Assembly (NCBI RefSeq): GCF_916858675.1
Contig: NZ_CAKASM010000004.1
Location: 153,237-217,236 of the forward strand
DNA from: Sphingomonas sp. Leaf21
GTDB lineage: Bacteria; Pseudomonadota; Alphaproteobacteria; Sphingomonadales; Sphingomonadaceae
Length of the DNA: 64,000 nt
Direction of reading: 5' to 3'
Shown here: piece by piece, positions 39,442-46,539 of the stretch
Layout of the letters: each line of letters opens with the position of its first letter
How positions within the stretch are numbered: position 1 is the first letter of the stretch
Notes under the pieces: generated by a model
What the model saw: only the letters and a program-made list of their open reading frames with translations
What the model was told of the DNA's origin: nothing
Databases searched by the model: none
Translations under genes and position numbers: made by a program

Positions 39442-41811
39442 TCACCCCCTCGGCAGCGCAAATGCCATCGTATAATCGCCGTACCGCGTGCCCAGCGCGC
39501 CATGCCCCCCGGCGGTGATGACGACATATTGCCGCCCGTCCCGCCCGCGATAGGTCATCGGCGTCGCCTGCGCTCCGGCGGGCAGCCTTGCCTTCCACAG
39601 CACCTTTCCGGTCTTCAGATCGAAGGCGCGCAGATACTGGTCGGTCGTCGCGCCGATGAACACCACGCCGGATGCGGTGATGATCGAGCCGCCGAGATTG
39701 GGCACGCCCGTCTTGATCGGCACGCCCAGATGGCTGCCGAACAGCCCGGTGTCGCGCGCGGTCCCCAGTACCTTCTTCCACACGACCTGCCGCGTGTTGA
39801 GATCGACCGCGGTCAGATGGCCCCAGGGCGGCGCGTTGCACGGCGCGCCGAACACGCCGATCCAGGCCGCGACCACCGCGACATAGGGGGTGTTGTACTG
39901 GGTCTGGAGATTGGGCTCGCGCGCATTCTCGCCGCCCTTTTTCTTTTCCATATAATGCTTCACGCGCGGATCGTCGCGACGCATCAGCCAGATCTTGAAC
40001 GGCATCTCCATCGTGTTGACGGTGAAGATCTGGCGCACCGGGTCGAGCGCGGCGCCGCCCCAGTCGGTGACGCCGTCAAAGGCCGGATGGCCGATGATCG
40101 GCTTCAGGCCGGTCGGCTGGTAGATGCCGGTCCCCTGCGCCTGGCGGATGTCGATCCGGCAGAACAGCTGGTCGATCGGCGTCGCGCCCCAGGTCGACGT
40201 CTCGGTCGGAGCGGGCGGCGTGAAGGAGGGCAGGCCGACCGACCAAGGCTGGGTCGGCGAAACCTTCACCCCCGGCGTCGCGCCATCCTGCCGCGCGGGA
40301 CGCTCGACGATCGGGGTGATCGGTGCACCGGTCAGGCGGTTCAGGAAATAGACCTGACCCATCTTGGTCGTCTGGATCAGCGCGGGGATCGTCTCGCCGC
40401 CGGGCGCGCGATAGTCGAACAGCGACGGACCGATCGGCAGGTCCATGTCCCACATGTCGCGGTGCACGAGCTGGCGGACCCAGCGCAGCTTGCCGGTGGC
40501 GATCTCCAGCGCGACGATCGCGGTGCCGAACCGGTCGTCGAACGGCCGCCGCCAGCCGATCCAGTAATCGGGCGAGGCGTTGCCGGTGCCCAGATAGACC
40601 AGTCCATTGGCCGGATCGGCGGTCATCGCGCCCCAGACATTGGGCGTGCCGCGCGTATAGGTTTGCCCCTCGGGCAGCGGCGGGATCGCGTCGGGCGAGC
40701 GGCCGACATCCCATGCCCAGATGCCCGCACCGGTGACGGGATCATAGGCGCGGACGACGCCGCTGGGGATGTTGCGGTTGACGTTGTCGACGATCCGCTC
40801 ACCCACGATCAGCCGACCGTTCGCGACCACGGGGGGCGAGGTGCTGATCTGGTCGGCGGGGCCCGACACGCCCATATTCTGGCGCAGGTCGATGCCGCCA
40901 TTGGTGCCGAAACCGGGGCAGGGCTTTCCGGTATCCGCATCGAGCGCCATCATCCGCGCGTCGAAGGTCGGCGCGAAGATGCGACGCGGACAGGGCGTGC
41001 CCGGAGGCGCCTGATAGAAGGCCACGCCGCGACAGACGAGGTAGCTGTTGCCCTGACGGCTGACCTGATCCTTCCAGCTCCATTTGGTGCGGCCGGTCGT
41101 GGCGTCGATCGCCTGGACGATCGAATGCGGGGTGCAGGTGTAGAGCGTGTCGCCGATCTGGATCGGGGTCGCTTCGGAATGATATTCGCGCTTGTGCTCG
41201 ACCGCCTCCGCGCGGTCGGGCAGATCGCCGGTCCGCTGGGTCCAGGCGAGCTCCAGCCTGCTGACATTTTCGGGCGTGATCTGCGACAGCGCCGAATAGC
41301 GCTGGCCCGACAGGGTGCCGCCATAATCGGTCCAGTCGCCCACCGGCGCCTGCGCCGCGATCGGCAGGCTGGCGGGCAGGCCGGGATCCTGCGCCTCGGC
41401 CGGGCGGGTCTTCATGACGGGAACGGCGAACAGCAACGCGATGATGCCCAACGCGGCGGGCACCGCGCGCGTCCGTGCCCGGGGCGAGCGCATCGCGTGA
41501 CCGACCAGGGGTAGCGCGACGAGCAGCAGCAGCACGGTCGGCGCGACGACGCGGGGGACGAGCTGGAGCCAGTCGAGCCCGACTTCCCATATCGCCCAGA
41601 CCAGGGTGGCGACCCAGATCGCGACATAGAGCCAGCGCCCGCGCGGGTCTCCTCGCCCGATCAGCGCTCCCGACAGGATCATCGCCAGCCCGGTCAGGAC
41701 GTAATAGGGTGAGCCGCCGATCAGCGCGAGATAGCCACCCGCGACCGCGAAGAAACCACCCAACACGGCCAGGGCCCAGCCCAGAAATTTCGCAAAGGCG
41801 CGACCCACCAC
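39442..41811 (-). CDS. Membrane-bound PQQ-dependent glucose/quinate/shikimate-family dehydrogenase
   Basis: A 789-residue quinoprotein. The first about 140 residues hold four to five transmembrane segments (LGWALAVLGGFFAVAGGYLAL onward, then LVPRVVAPTVLLLLVALPLVG). The periplasmic eight-bladed PQQ propeller follows, with W-motif repeats such as GTLYTCTPH, FTVNTMEMPFKI and TATDQYLRAFDLKTGKVLW-like TTDQYLRAFDLKTGKVLW. It oxidises aldose sugars or polyols and feeds electrons to ubiquinone. No pqq synthesis genes are in the window. It adjoins the glycosidase cluster, so galactose or arabinose oxidation is plausible but unproven. Confidence 0.9.
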   Translation of the reverse strand: MVGRAFAKFLGWALAVLGGFFAVAGGYLALIGGSPYYVLTGLAMILSGALIGRGDPRGRWLYVAIWVATLVWAIWEVGLDWLQLVPRVVAPTVLLLLVALPLVGHAMRSPRARTRAVPAALGIIALLFAVPVMKTRPAEAQDPGLPASLPIAAQAPVGDWTDYGGTLSGQRYSALSQITPENVSRLELAWTQRTGDLPDRAEAVEHKREYHSEATPIQIGDTLYTCTPHSIVQAIDATTGRTKWSWKDQVSRQGNSYLVCRGVAFYQAPPGTPCPRRIFAPTFDARMMALDADTGKPCPGFGTNGGIDLRQNMGVSGPADQISTSPPVVANGRLIVGERIVDNVNRNIPSGVVRAYDPVTGAGIWAWDVGRSPDAIPPLPEGQTYTRGTPNVWGAMTADPANGLVYLGTGNASPDYWIGWRRPFDDRFGTAIVALEIATGKLRWVRQLVHRDMWDMDLPIGPSLFDYRAPGGETIPALIQTTKMGQVYFLNRLTGAPITPIVERPARQDGATPGVKVSPTQPWSVGLPSFTPPAPTETSTWGATPIDQLFCRIDIRQAQGTGIYQPTGLKPIIGHPAFDGVTDWGGAALDPVRQIFTVNTMEMPFKIWLMRRDDPRVKHYMEKKKGGENAREPNLQTQYNTPYVAVVAAWIGVFGAPCNAPPWGHLTAVDLNTRQVVWKKVLGTARDTGLFGSHLGVPIKTGVPNLGGSIITASGVVFIGATTDQYLRAFDLKTGKVLWKARLPAGAQATPMTYRGRDGRQYVVITAGGHGALGTRYGDYTMAFALPRG

Positions 41812-41950
41812 GGGCTTTCCCCCTCAGACTGTAACGAAAGATTGCTGTTATATGAACGCAAGGATCGCCGCTTGGTTCGGTAGGGGCCTTGCAGGCATGG
41901 TATTTTTCGGGCGAAATCGTCTGGTTGCCCGGCACGGAAGGAAGGCAGGG

Positions 41951-42913
41951 ATGGCGTCATCGCCGATCGCATCCATCGACGGTCCCCATTGCCACGGGGC
42001 GTCCCACGGGGTATCGCCCTGGCTGTCGCACTGGATCGCGCCCGATGGCTGGGTCCATCGCCGCTTCGATCGGCCGCACATGGAAGACGTCCCACGACGT
42101 GGGCGATTGCTGTTCCAGACCGGCCGGGCCGACATGATCGAAAAATATCTGGACGCGATCGATCATTTCCGCGCTCAGGGTTGGGATGTCACCGCGTTCG
42201 ACTGGCGGGGGCAGGGCGGGTCGGGCCGAATGGCGGCGGACGATACCGGCCATATCGACGATTTCGACCGGCTGACCCGCGACCTGATCGCCTTTCACGC
42301 GGACTGGGTGCGACAGGGTGAGGGGCCCAATGTCGTGCTGGGCCATTCGATGGGCGGGTTCTTCACTCTATCCGCGCTGGCGGCAGGCGGAATCGCACCC
42401 GACGCGGCGATCCTGGTCGCGCCGATGCTCGCGCTGCGTTCACCGGTCGGCCAATGGGCGGGGGCGCGGTTCGCGCGGTGGCAGGTGGCTCGCGGCGATC
42501 CGCGTCGTCCCGCCTGGCAAAGGCTGGAGACCGAGGCCGCGTCCGTCGCGCGGCAGAAGAGGCTGACCCACGATGTGGCGCGCTTCGTCGAGCAACAGGC
42601 GTTCCGGCGACGCTCGCCCGAACTCTGCCTGGGCTCGCCGAGCTGGCATTGGGTGGCGGAGGCGTTCCGCGCGACCAGGGCGCTACGTGAGGATCCGGCG
42701 CTCCGGCGGATCGAGACGCCGGTGCTGATGCTCGTGGCGCTGGCCGACCGGCTGGTCGATGCACGGGCGGCGGGGCGGGTGGCGGCGCGACTGCCCCGCT
42801 GCGAGCTGGTGGCGTTCGGAAGCGGCTGCGCGCATGAAATACTGCGCGAGGCGGAGCCGATGCGGGCCAATGCCTTCGCCGCGATCAACGCGTTTCTCGA
42901 TCGGCGGCTATGA
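41951..42913 (+). CDS. Alpha/beta hydrolase (lysophospholipase/monoacylglycerol lipase-like)
   Basis: A 320-residue alpha/beta hydrolase. The nucleophile elbow is GHSMGG (Ser133). DWRGQGGSGR is the oxyanion/cap-side HGxG-equivalent region of the PldB group; the acid (LALADRLVD) and His (CAHEILREAE) positions fit. The start at 41951 follows GGCAGGG. An ATG at 41852 would add 33 residues with no hydrolase features. Probable role in lipid turnover; the substrate is unknown. It lies divergent to the PQQ dehydrogenase and convergent with the DUF2807 gene. Confidence 0.82.
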   Translation: MASSPIASIDGPHCHGASHGVSPWLSHWIAPDGWVHRRFDRPHMEDVPRRGRLLFQTGRADMIEKYLDAIDHFRAQGWDVTAFDWRGQGGSGRMAADDTGHIDDFDRLTRDLIAFHADWVRQGEGPNVVLGHSMGGFFTLSALAAGGIAPDAAILVAPMLALRSPVGQWAGARFARWQVARGDPRRPAWQRLETEAASVARQKRLTHDVARFVEQQAFRRRSPELCLGSPSWHWVAEAFRATRALREDPALRRIETPVLMLVALADRLVDARAAGRVAARLPRCELVAFGSGCAHEILREAEPMRANAFAAINAFLDRRL

Positions 42914-42922
42914 TCCGCTATC

Positions 42923-43618
42923 CTATCGCCCGCCGCAACGCACCGGGCCGCCGCCGGGATTGACGACGCGGCATTTGGGGCTGCCCTCGATCGAAACGCG
43001 ACCGAGACCCGAATTGGCGATCGCGGCGGAATAGCGGGCCCGTGCGTCGATTTCGCCGGGACCCTCCAGCGTGACGACCAGATCGCCGGCCTCGAGCCCG
43101 GCTGCGGCGATCGTGGCGGGACCGTTGGCGGAAAGACGCGCCTTGCCCACCCGGCCGCCACCGATCGCCAGCCTGCCCGCACCGAGCAGGGTCGCGGTCA
43201 ACCGCTCGCCATCGGCGCGATCGACGCGCACGTCCCCGGCGCCGCTGAGGTTCAGGGTCAGCGCGTTGCCGCGCATCGCCTGCGCCGTCACCTTCGCGCC
43301 GCCCAGCACGGTAATGCTCGATAGCGGCGGCGCGGCGATCGTCAGCGTGACGGGGCCTGTGGAGCCCTGGCCCGTCGTGCCGCCTTCGCGCGTGCGGCGA
43401 ACCACCAGGGTCGTGCCGCTGATCTGCGCCTCGACCTGGCGGAGGGTTTCGGCGTCGCCGGACACCATGCCGCGTGGCGATGACGCTGTCGTCAGCGTGA
43501 CGAGGAACGGCCCCTCAACCCGCAACGAGTCAAAGCTGCTCAGGTCGACGCGCCGGTCGGCCGCTCGCACGTTTCCGGGCGACAGGAGTGCGATGGCGAA
43601 AAGGGCGCGGGCGAGCAT
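42923..43618 (-). CDS. Exported head-GIN (DUF2807) protein, copy 1
   Basis: A 231-residue secreted beta-helix-like protein. Signal peptide MLARALFAIALLSPGNVRAA is followed by the DUF2807/head-GIN repeats: SSFDSLRVEGPFLVTLTT, ITVLGGAKVTAQAMRGNALTLNLSGAGDVRVDR (described in parts), GAGRLAIGGGRVGKARLSANGP. The N-linked strand repeats form a right-handed beta-helix in solved homologues. It ends CRVVNPGGGPVRCGG with two cysteines. Paralogous to the gene at 43896-44648; the earlier in-frame ATG at 43711 is not used because the signal peptide starts at 43618. Confidence 0.8.
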   Translation of the reverse strand: MLARALFAIALLSPGNVRAADRRVDLSSFDSLRVEGPFLVTLTTASSPRGMVSGDAETLRQVEAQISGTTLVVRRTREGGTTGQGSTGPVTLTIAAPPLSSITVLGGAKVTAQAMRGNALTLNLSGAGDVRVDRADGERLTATLLGAGRLAIGGGRVGKARLSANGPATIAAAGLEAGDLVVTLEGPGEIDARARYSAAIANSGLGRVSIEGSPKCRVVNPGGGPVRCGGR

Positions 43619-43725
43619 GTCGGTCAGCTTCGCATTCCCCCGGGTCTGCGACAAGCGGGTGAGCGCCCGCCCCTCCAACACCACTTCGCGGCGGTTCTTC
43701 TTCCCAAGCAAAGTCAGGCCGGATC

Positions 43726-43885
43726 GACATTCAGCTTATTCTCCCCTCCACGAGGGGCGAGGGAAGGACAGGCATAGTTGAATGTCGGTCGGCCTTAGAG
43801 GAGGAATGGATTTCCCAAATCCTCCTCATCGCCGATGGGGAGGGGGGCCGCCCGGCGACAGTCGGATGGTGGAGGGGCCGGGCGC
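43726..43885. repeat. Composite inverted-repeat element between the two DUF2807 genes
   Basis: No gene in the 277-bp gap. CGACATTCA (43725-43733) pairs with TGAATGTCG (43779-43787) around an inner CTCCCCT/AGGGG stem. Then comes GATGGGGAGGGG and GGATGGTGGAGGGG, related to the MITE-like repeats at 45.5 and 46.4 kb. Confidence 0.6.
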
Positions 43886-43895
43886 TACCGCCGGA

Positions 43896-44648
43896 TCACT
43901 GCCGTCCGCAGCGCGCGCTGCCCGAGCCCATCTTGCTGACCGTACAGGTCGATTGCGGGCCCAGATCGGCGCTGCCCGAACCCATCAGGCTGACCTTTGC
44001 CGGGCCGTTCACCCGCGCCACCACGTCGCCCGACCCGGCGATCGAGACGTCCGCCTGACGCGCCTGCAACCCGGCGCCGCGCAGATTGCCCGATCCGGCG
44101 ACCGAGACCTTCAACCTGTCCGCCGTGCCGTTGGGCGTGACCGTTCCCGATCCGGCGATACCCAGATCGGCGGTGCCGACCCGCATCGAACCGACCGTCA
44201 GATCGCCCGATCCCGCGATACCGGCGTGGAAGCTCGGCCCCTCGACCCGGTCGACCGTCATCTGGCCCGATCCCGCGACGCCGACATCGGTCAGGCGCGG
44301 CAGGGTGACGAAGACGCGCGCGCCCTTGCCCGTACTCCAGTGCACGCCCTTCTTGCGACCGACGCGCAGCGTGTCGCCGTCGCGCTCGATGCGCAACTGG
44401 TCGAGCGCGTCGGACGGTCCCTCGGCGCGCACCGAAAAGCCGCCGCCGACCCGGACGTCGACCGGGTCGCTGCCGCGCAGGTCGATGCCGGTGAAATCGC
44501 GAACCGCAAAGCTGCGCGTCGTACCCGATCCCTGCGCCGGAACCTCCTGCCCGCCGTCGTCGTCGGACCAGCCATAGCTGCACGCCGCGGTCGGGATCGC
44601 CAGCGCGAGCAGCGCGACCAGGGGCAGGCGATATGCGGGTGCGGGCAT
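43896..44648 (-). CDS. Exported head-GIN (DUF2807) lipoprotein, copy 2
   Basis: A 250-residue protein with signal peptide and possible lipobox TAAC (Cys23). The body has the regular strand repeat of the family, each turn with GSG: GVAGSGQMTVDRVEG, GIAGSGDLTVGSM, GIAGSGTVTPNG, SVAGSGNLRGAG, SIAGSGDVVARV, SLMGSGSADLG, then KMGSGSARCG. The seven GSG turns form a beta-helix (inference). AGGAGG 6 bp before the ATG supports the start. Upstream lies a perfect 9-bp inverted repeat. Probably cotranscribed with, or a duplicate of, copy 1. Confidence 0.85.
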   Translation of the reverse strand: MPAPAYRLPLVALLALAIPTAACSYGWSDDDGGQEVPAQGSGTTRSFAVRDFTGIDLRGSDPVDVRVGGGFSVRAEGPSDALDQLRIERDGDTLRVGRKKGVHWSTGKGARVFVTLPRLTDVGVAGSGQMTVDRVEGPSFHAGIAGSGDLTVGSMRVGTADLGIAGSGTVTPNGTADRLKVSVAGSGNLRGAGLQARQADVSIAGSGDVVARVNGPAKVSLMGSGSADLGPQSTCTVSKMGSGSARCGRQ

Positions 44649-44662
44649 GCGATCCTCCTATT

Positions 44663-44686
44663 CGTGTATTGCCGATACAATACACG
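44663..44686. promoter_or_regulatory. Perfect 9-bp inverted repeat (operator candidate) upstream of DUF2807 copy 2
   Basis: CGTGTATTG (44663-44671) and CAATACACG (44678-44686) are perfect mirror arms separated by 6 bp. The pair overlaps the probable promoter of the DUF2807 gene, 14 bp before its ATG. A dimeric repressor of the GntR or PadR type would fit this layout. No such regulator gene is nearby. Confidence 0.6.
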
Positions 44687-44710
44687 TTCGCACCGGACGC
44701 ACGCAAATGA

Positions 44711-44743
44711 AAAAGGGCGACCCCGGATGGAGCCGCCCCTTTT
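44711..44743. terminator. Rho-independent terminator of carD (possibly bidirectional)
   Basis: AAAAGGGCG (44711-44719) pairs with CGCCCCTTTT (44734-44743) with one bulge; on the carD strand a TTTTT run follows the stem. The stop of carD is 27 bp away. Confidence 0.75.
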
Positions 44744-44769
44744 CGGTTCGGTCGAGACCACGTCGCCGA

Positions 44770-45303
44770 TCAGGCGGCGGGCTTTTCCTTGTTGTAGATG
44801 GCGGCGGCGGCACGCAGGATCTCGAGGATCTTTTCCTGCGCGCGCGGCTCGTCCACCTCTTCCATCGCGGCGAGTTCGCGGGCGAGGCGGCTGGTCGCCG
44901 CTTCGAAGATCTGCCGCTCGGAATAGCTTTGCTCGGGCTGGTCGTCGGCGCGGAACAGGTCGCGGACCACCTCGGCGATCGACACCAGGTCGCCCGAGTT
45001 GATCTTGGCTTCATATTCCTGGGCACGGCGCGACCACATGGTGCGCTTCACCTTGGGCTTGCCCTTCAGGGTTTCCATGGCTTCGCGCATGGTCTTGTCC
45101 GAGGACAGCTTGCGCATGCCGACGGACTCGGCCTTGTTGGTAGGAACGCGGAGCGTCATGCGCTCCTTTTCGAAGCGCAGCACGTAGAGTTCGAGCTGCA
45201 TCCCTGCGATTTCCTGCTTTTGCAGCTCGATAACGCGGCCCACGCCATGTTTGGGATACACGACATAGTCACCGACGTCGAAGTGGAGCGCCTTGGCAGC
45301 CAT
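44770..45303 (-). CDS. carD: CarD-family RNA polymerase-binding transcription regulator
   Basis: A 177-residue CarD/CdnL protein that binds the RNA polymerase beta subunit and stabilises open complexes at rRNA and other promoters. The N-terminal Tudor-like RID (HFDVGDYVVYPKHGVGRVIEL, in parts) and the helical C-terminal DNA-binding domain (RRAQEYEAKINSGDLVSIAEVVRDLFR in parts) are clear. It ends the conserved helicase-S4-fdxA-carD neighbourhood and is followed by a strong terminator. Confidence 0.95.
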   Translation of the reverse strand: MAAKALHFDVGDYVVYPKHGVGRVIELQKQEIAGMQLELYVLRFEKERMTLRVPTNKAESVGMRKLSSDKTMREAMETLKGKPKVKRTMWSRRAQEYEAKINSGDLVSIAEVVRDLFRADDQPEQSYSERQIFEAATSRLARELAAMEEVDEPRAQEKILEILRAAAAIYNKEKPAA

Positions 45304-45657
45304 TGGGGGCCTTTCCGGATCAAAGGCCTTCGCACGAGCGCCGGACGAGCGGAAATGGGTCCACTGTTCTCATCGGCCTCGGGAAGGAAGGGTCGAACAC
45401 ATCAAGGCGGGCGTCGCGAAAACAGCTAGTCCCGTCGCGGAACCATATAGCATGGTCGCAACAAAATTACCAGCGCGTGTGCGGATAGCGGGAACCATTG
45501 AACGCGAACGGCCCAACTCTCCGCCCCTGGAAGGGGAGGGGGACCATGCGAAGCATGGTGGAGGGGGAGTGCCTCTCGGGAATCCCCTTGCGGCGGGCGT
45601 CCCTCCGTCACGCCCTCGACCTGCCACCTCCCCATGCCGGGGAGGAGCGATGCCGGC
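45304..45657. repeat. MITE-like GC-rich repeat between carD and fdxA
   Basis: No gene in 354 bp. The right half (about 45525-45655) has CCTGGAAGGGGAGGGGGACC, CATGCGAAGCATGG (an inverted repeat), GTGGAGGGGGA, and at the end CCTCCCCATGCCGGGGAGG. The CCATsCG..CGsATGG core and the GGTGGAGGGG string also occur at 43.8 and 46.4 kb. The left part (about 45304-45480) holds carD's promoter and shows no other recognised feature. Confidence 0.7.
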
Positions 45658-45999
45658 TCAGTCGCCCTTGCCCGGCTCCGGGCTGAAGAACTGGTCGTAT
45701 TTGTTCTCGACGCCCTTCATCGCATCGGCGTCGGGCGGGGTCTGGTCGAGCTTGCGGGTGACGTTGGGCCACTGCGCCGAGAAGGTGGTGTTCAGCTCCA
45801 GCCATTGCTCCAGCCCGCTCTCGGTGTCGGGCAGGATCGCCTCGGCCGGGCATTCGGGCTCGCACACGCCACAGTCGATGCATTCGGACGGATTGATGAC
45901 GAGCATATTCTCGCCTTCATAGAAGCAGTCGACGGGACACACCTCGACACAGTCCATATACTTGCAGCGAATGCAGGCATCGGTGACGACGTAGGTCAT
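45658..45999 (-). CDS. fdxA: 7Fe-8S-type ferredoxin FdxA
   Basis: A 113-residue two-cluster ferredoxin. Cysteines 9, 12, 17, 21, 25, 40, 43, 46 and 50 give the CxxxxxxxCxxxCP pattern for a [3Fe-4S] cluster and CxxCxxC for a [4Fe-4S] cluster. The typical C-terminal tail ([16 protein letters not shown]) follows. It carries electrons for cytoplasmic redox enzymes. The start MTYVVTDAC (45999) is used; four extra upstream codons are not conserved. Confidence 0.95.
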   Translation of the reverse strand: MTYVVTDACIRCKYMDCVEVCPVDCFYEGENMLVINPSECIDCGVCEPECPAEAILPDTESGLEQWLELNTTFSAQWPNVTRKLDQTPPDADAMKGVENKYDQFFSPEPGKGD

Positions 46000-46028
46000 G
46001 ACAACTCCCAAGGTACGAACGCGTGCTG

Positions 46029-46352
46029 CTATGCCGCGTGTGGCGATCCGTCAACGCTTGAAACCGGGGAAGTGACCAGATCGCAATAGCAGGCGCGTCC
46101 TTCGGCGGGTGGTCCGCGCCGGACGGGCAGCGATTCCACGCGCAGCACGCGGACCTGGCTTCCTTGCGCGAAGGTCAGGATGCTGCCGATCCGCAACGGG
46201 GCATGGGCCCGGTCGATCGCGCGGCCGTCCATCCGGAAATGCCCGTCGCACGCCATCGCCTGCGCCCGCTCCCGCGACTTGGCGATCCGCGCCCACCAGA
46301 GGAAACGGTCGAGCCGCATCGACTCGGTGGCGGCGGGCGTGCGGGTGGTCAT
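46029..46352 (-). CDS. S4-domain RNA-binding protein (Hsp15-like)
   Basis: A 107-residue S4 protein: [47 protein letters not shown] (in parts) match the S4 RNA-binding fold. Hsp15 rescues stalled 50S subunits carrying nascent chains in E. coli; the same role is inferred. It is 29 bp before fdxA and cotranscribed. Confidence 0.88.
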   Translation of the reverse strand: MTTRTPAATESMRLDRFLWWARIAKSRERAQAMACDGHFRMDGRAIDRAHAPLRIGSILTFAQGSQVRVLRVESLPVRRGPPAEGRACYCDLVTSPVSSVDGSPHAA

Positions 46353-46391
46353 GGGGTGGGACGGTCCTTTCGGGGTGAACGAGGCAAACCT

Positions 46392-46535
46392 TATTCCTCC
46401 CCAAGCTCGGCCTGGGGAGGGGGACCATCCGCAGGATGGTGGAGGGGCTGGGGGCTTGGCGAACCGCGGGACATTGCCCCACCACCACCGGACTTCGTCC
46501 GGCGGTCCCCCTCCCCATCGGAGACGGGGAGGAAT
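46392..46535. repeat. MITE-like element with terminal inverted repeats
   Basis: 144 bp bounded by ATTCCTCCCC (46392-46401) and GGGGAGGAAT (46526-46535). Inside are GGGGAGGGGGACC, CATCCGCAGGATGG (inverted repeat), GTGGAGGGG and CCCCACCACCACCGG. The same termini, with the centre deleted, occur at 63801-63827. No coding capacity, so non-autonomous if mobile. Its right end is 4 bp from the helicase stop codon. Confidence 0.7.
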
Positions 46536-46539
46536 GGGG

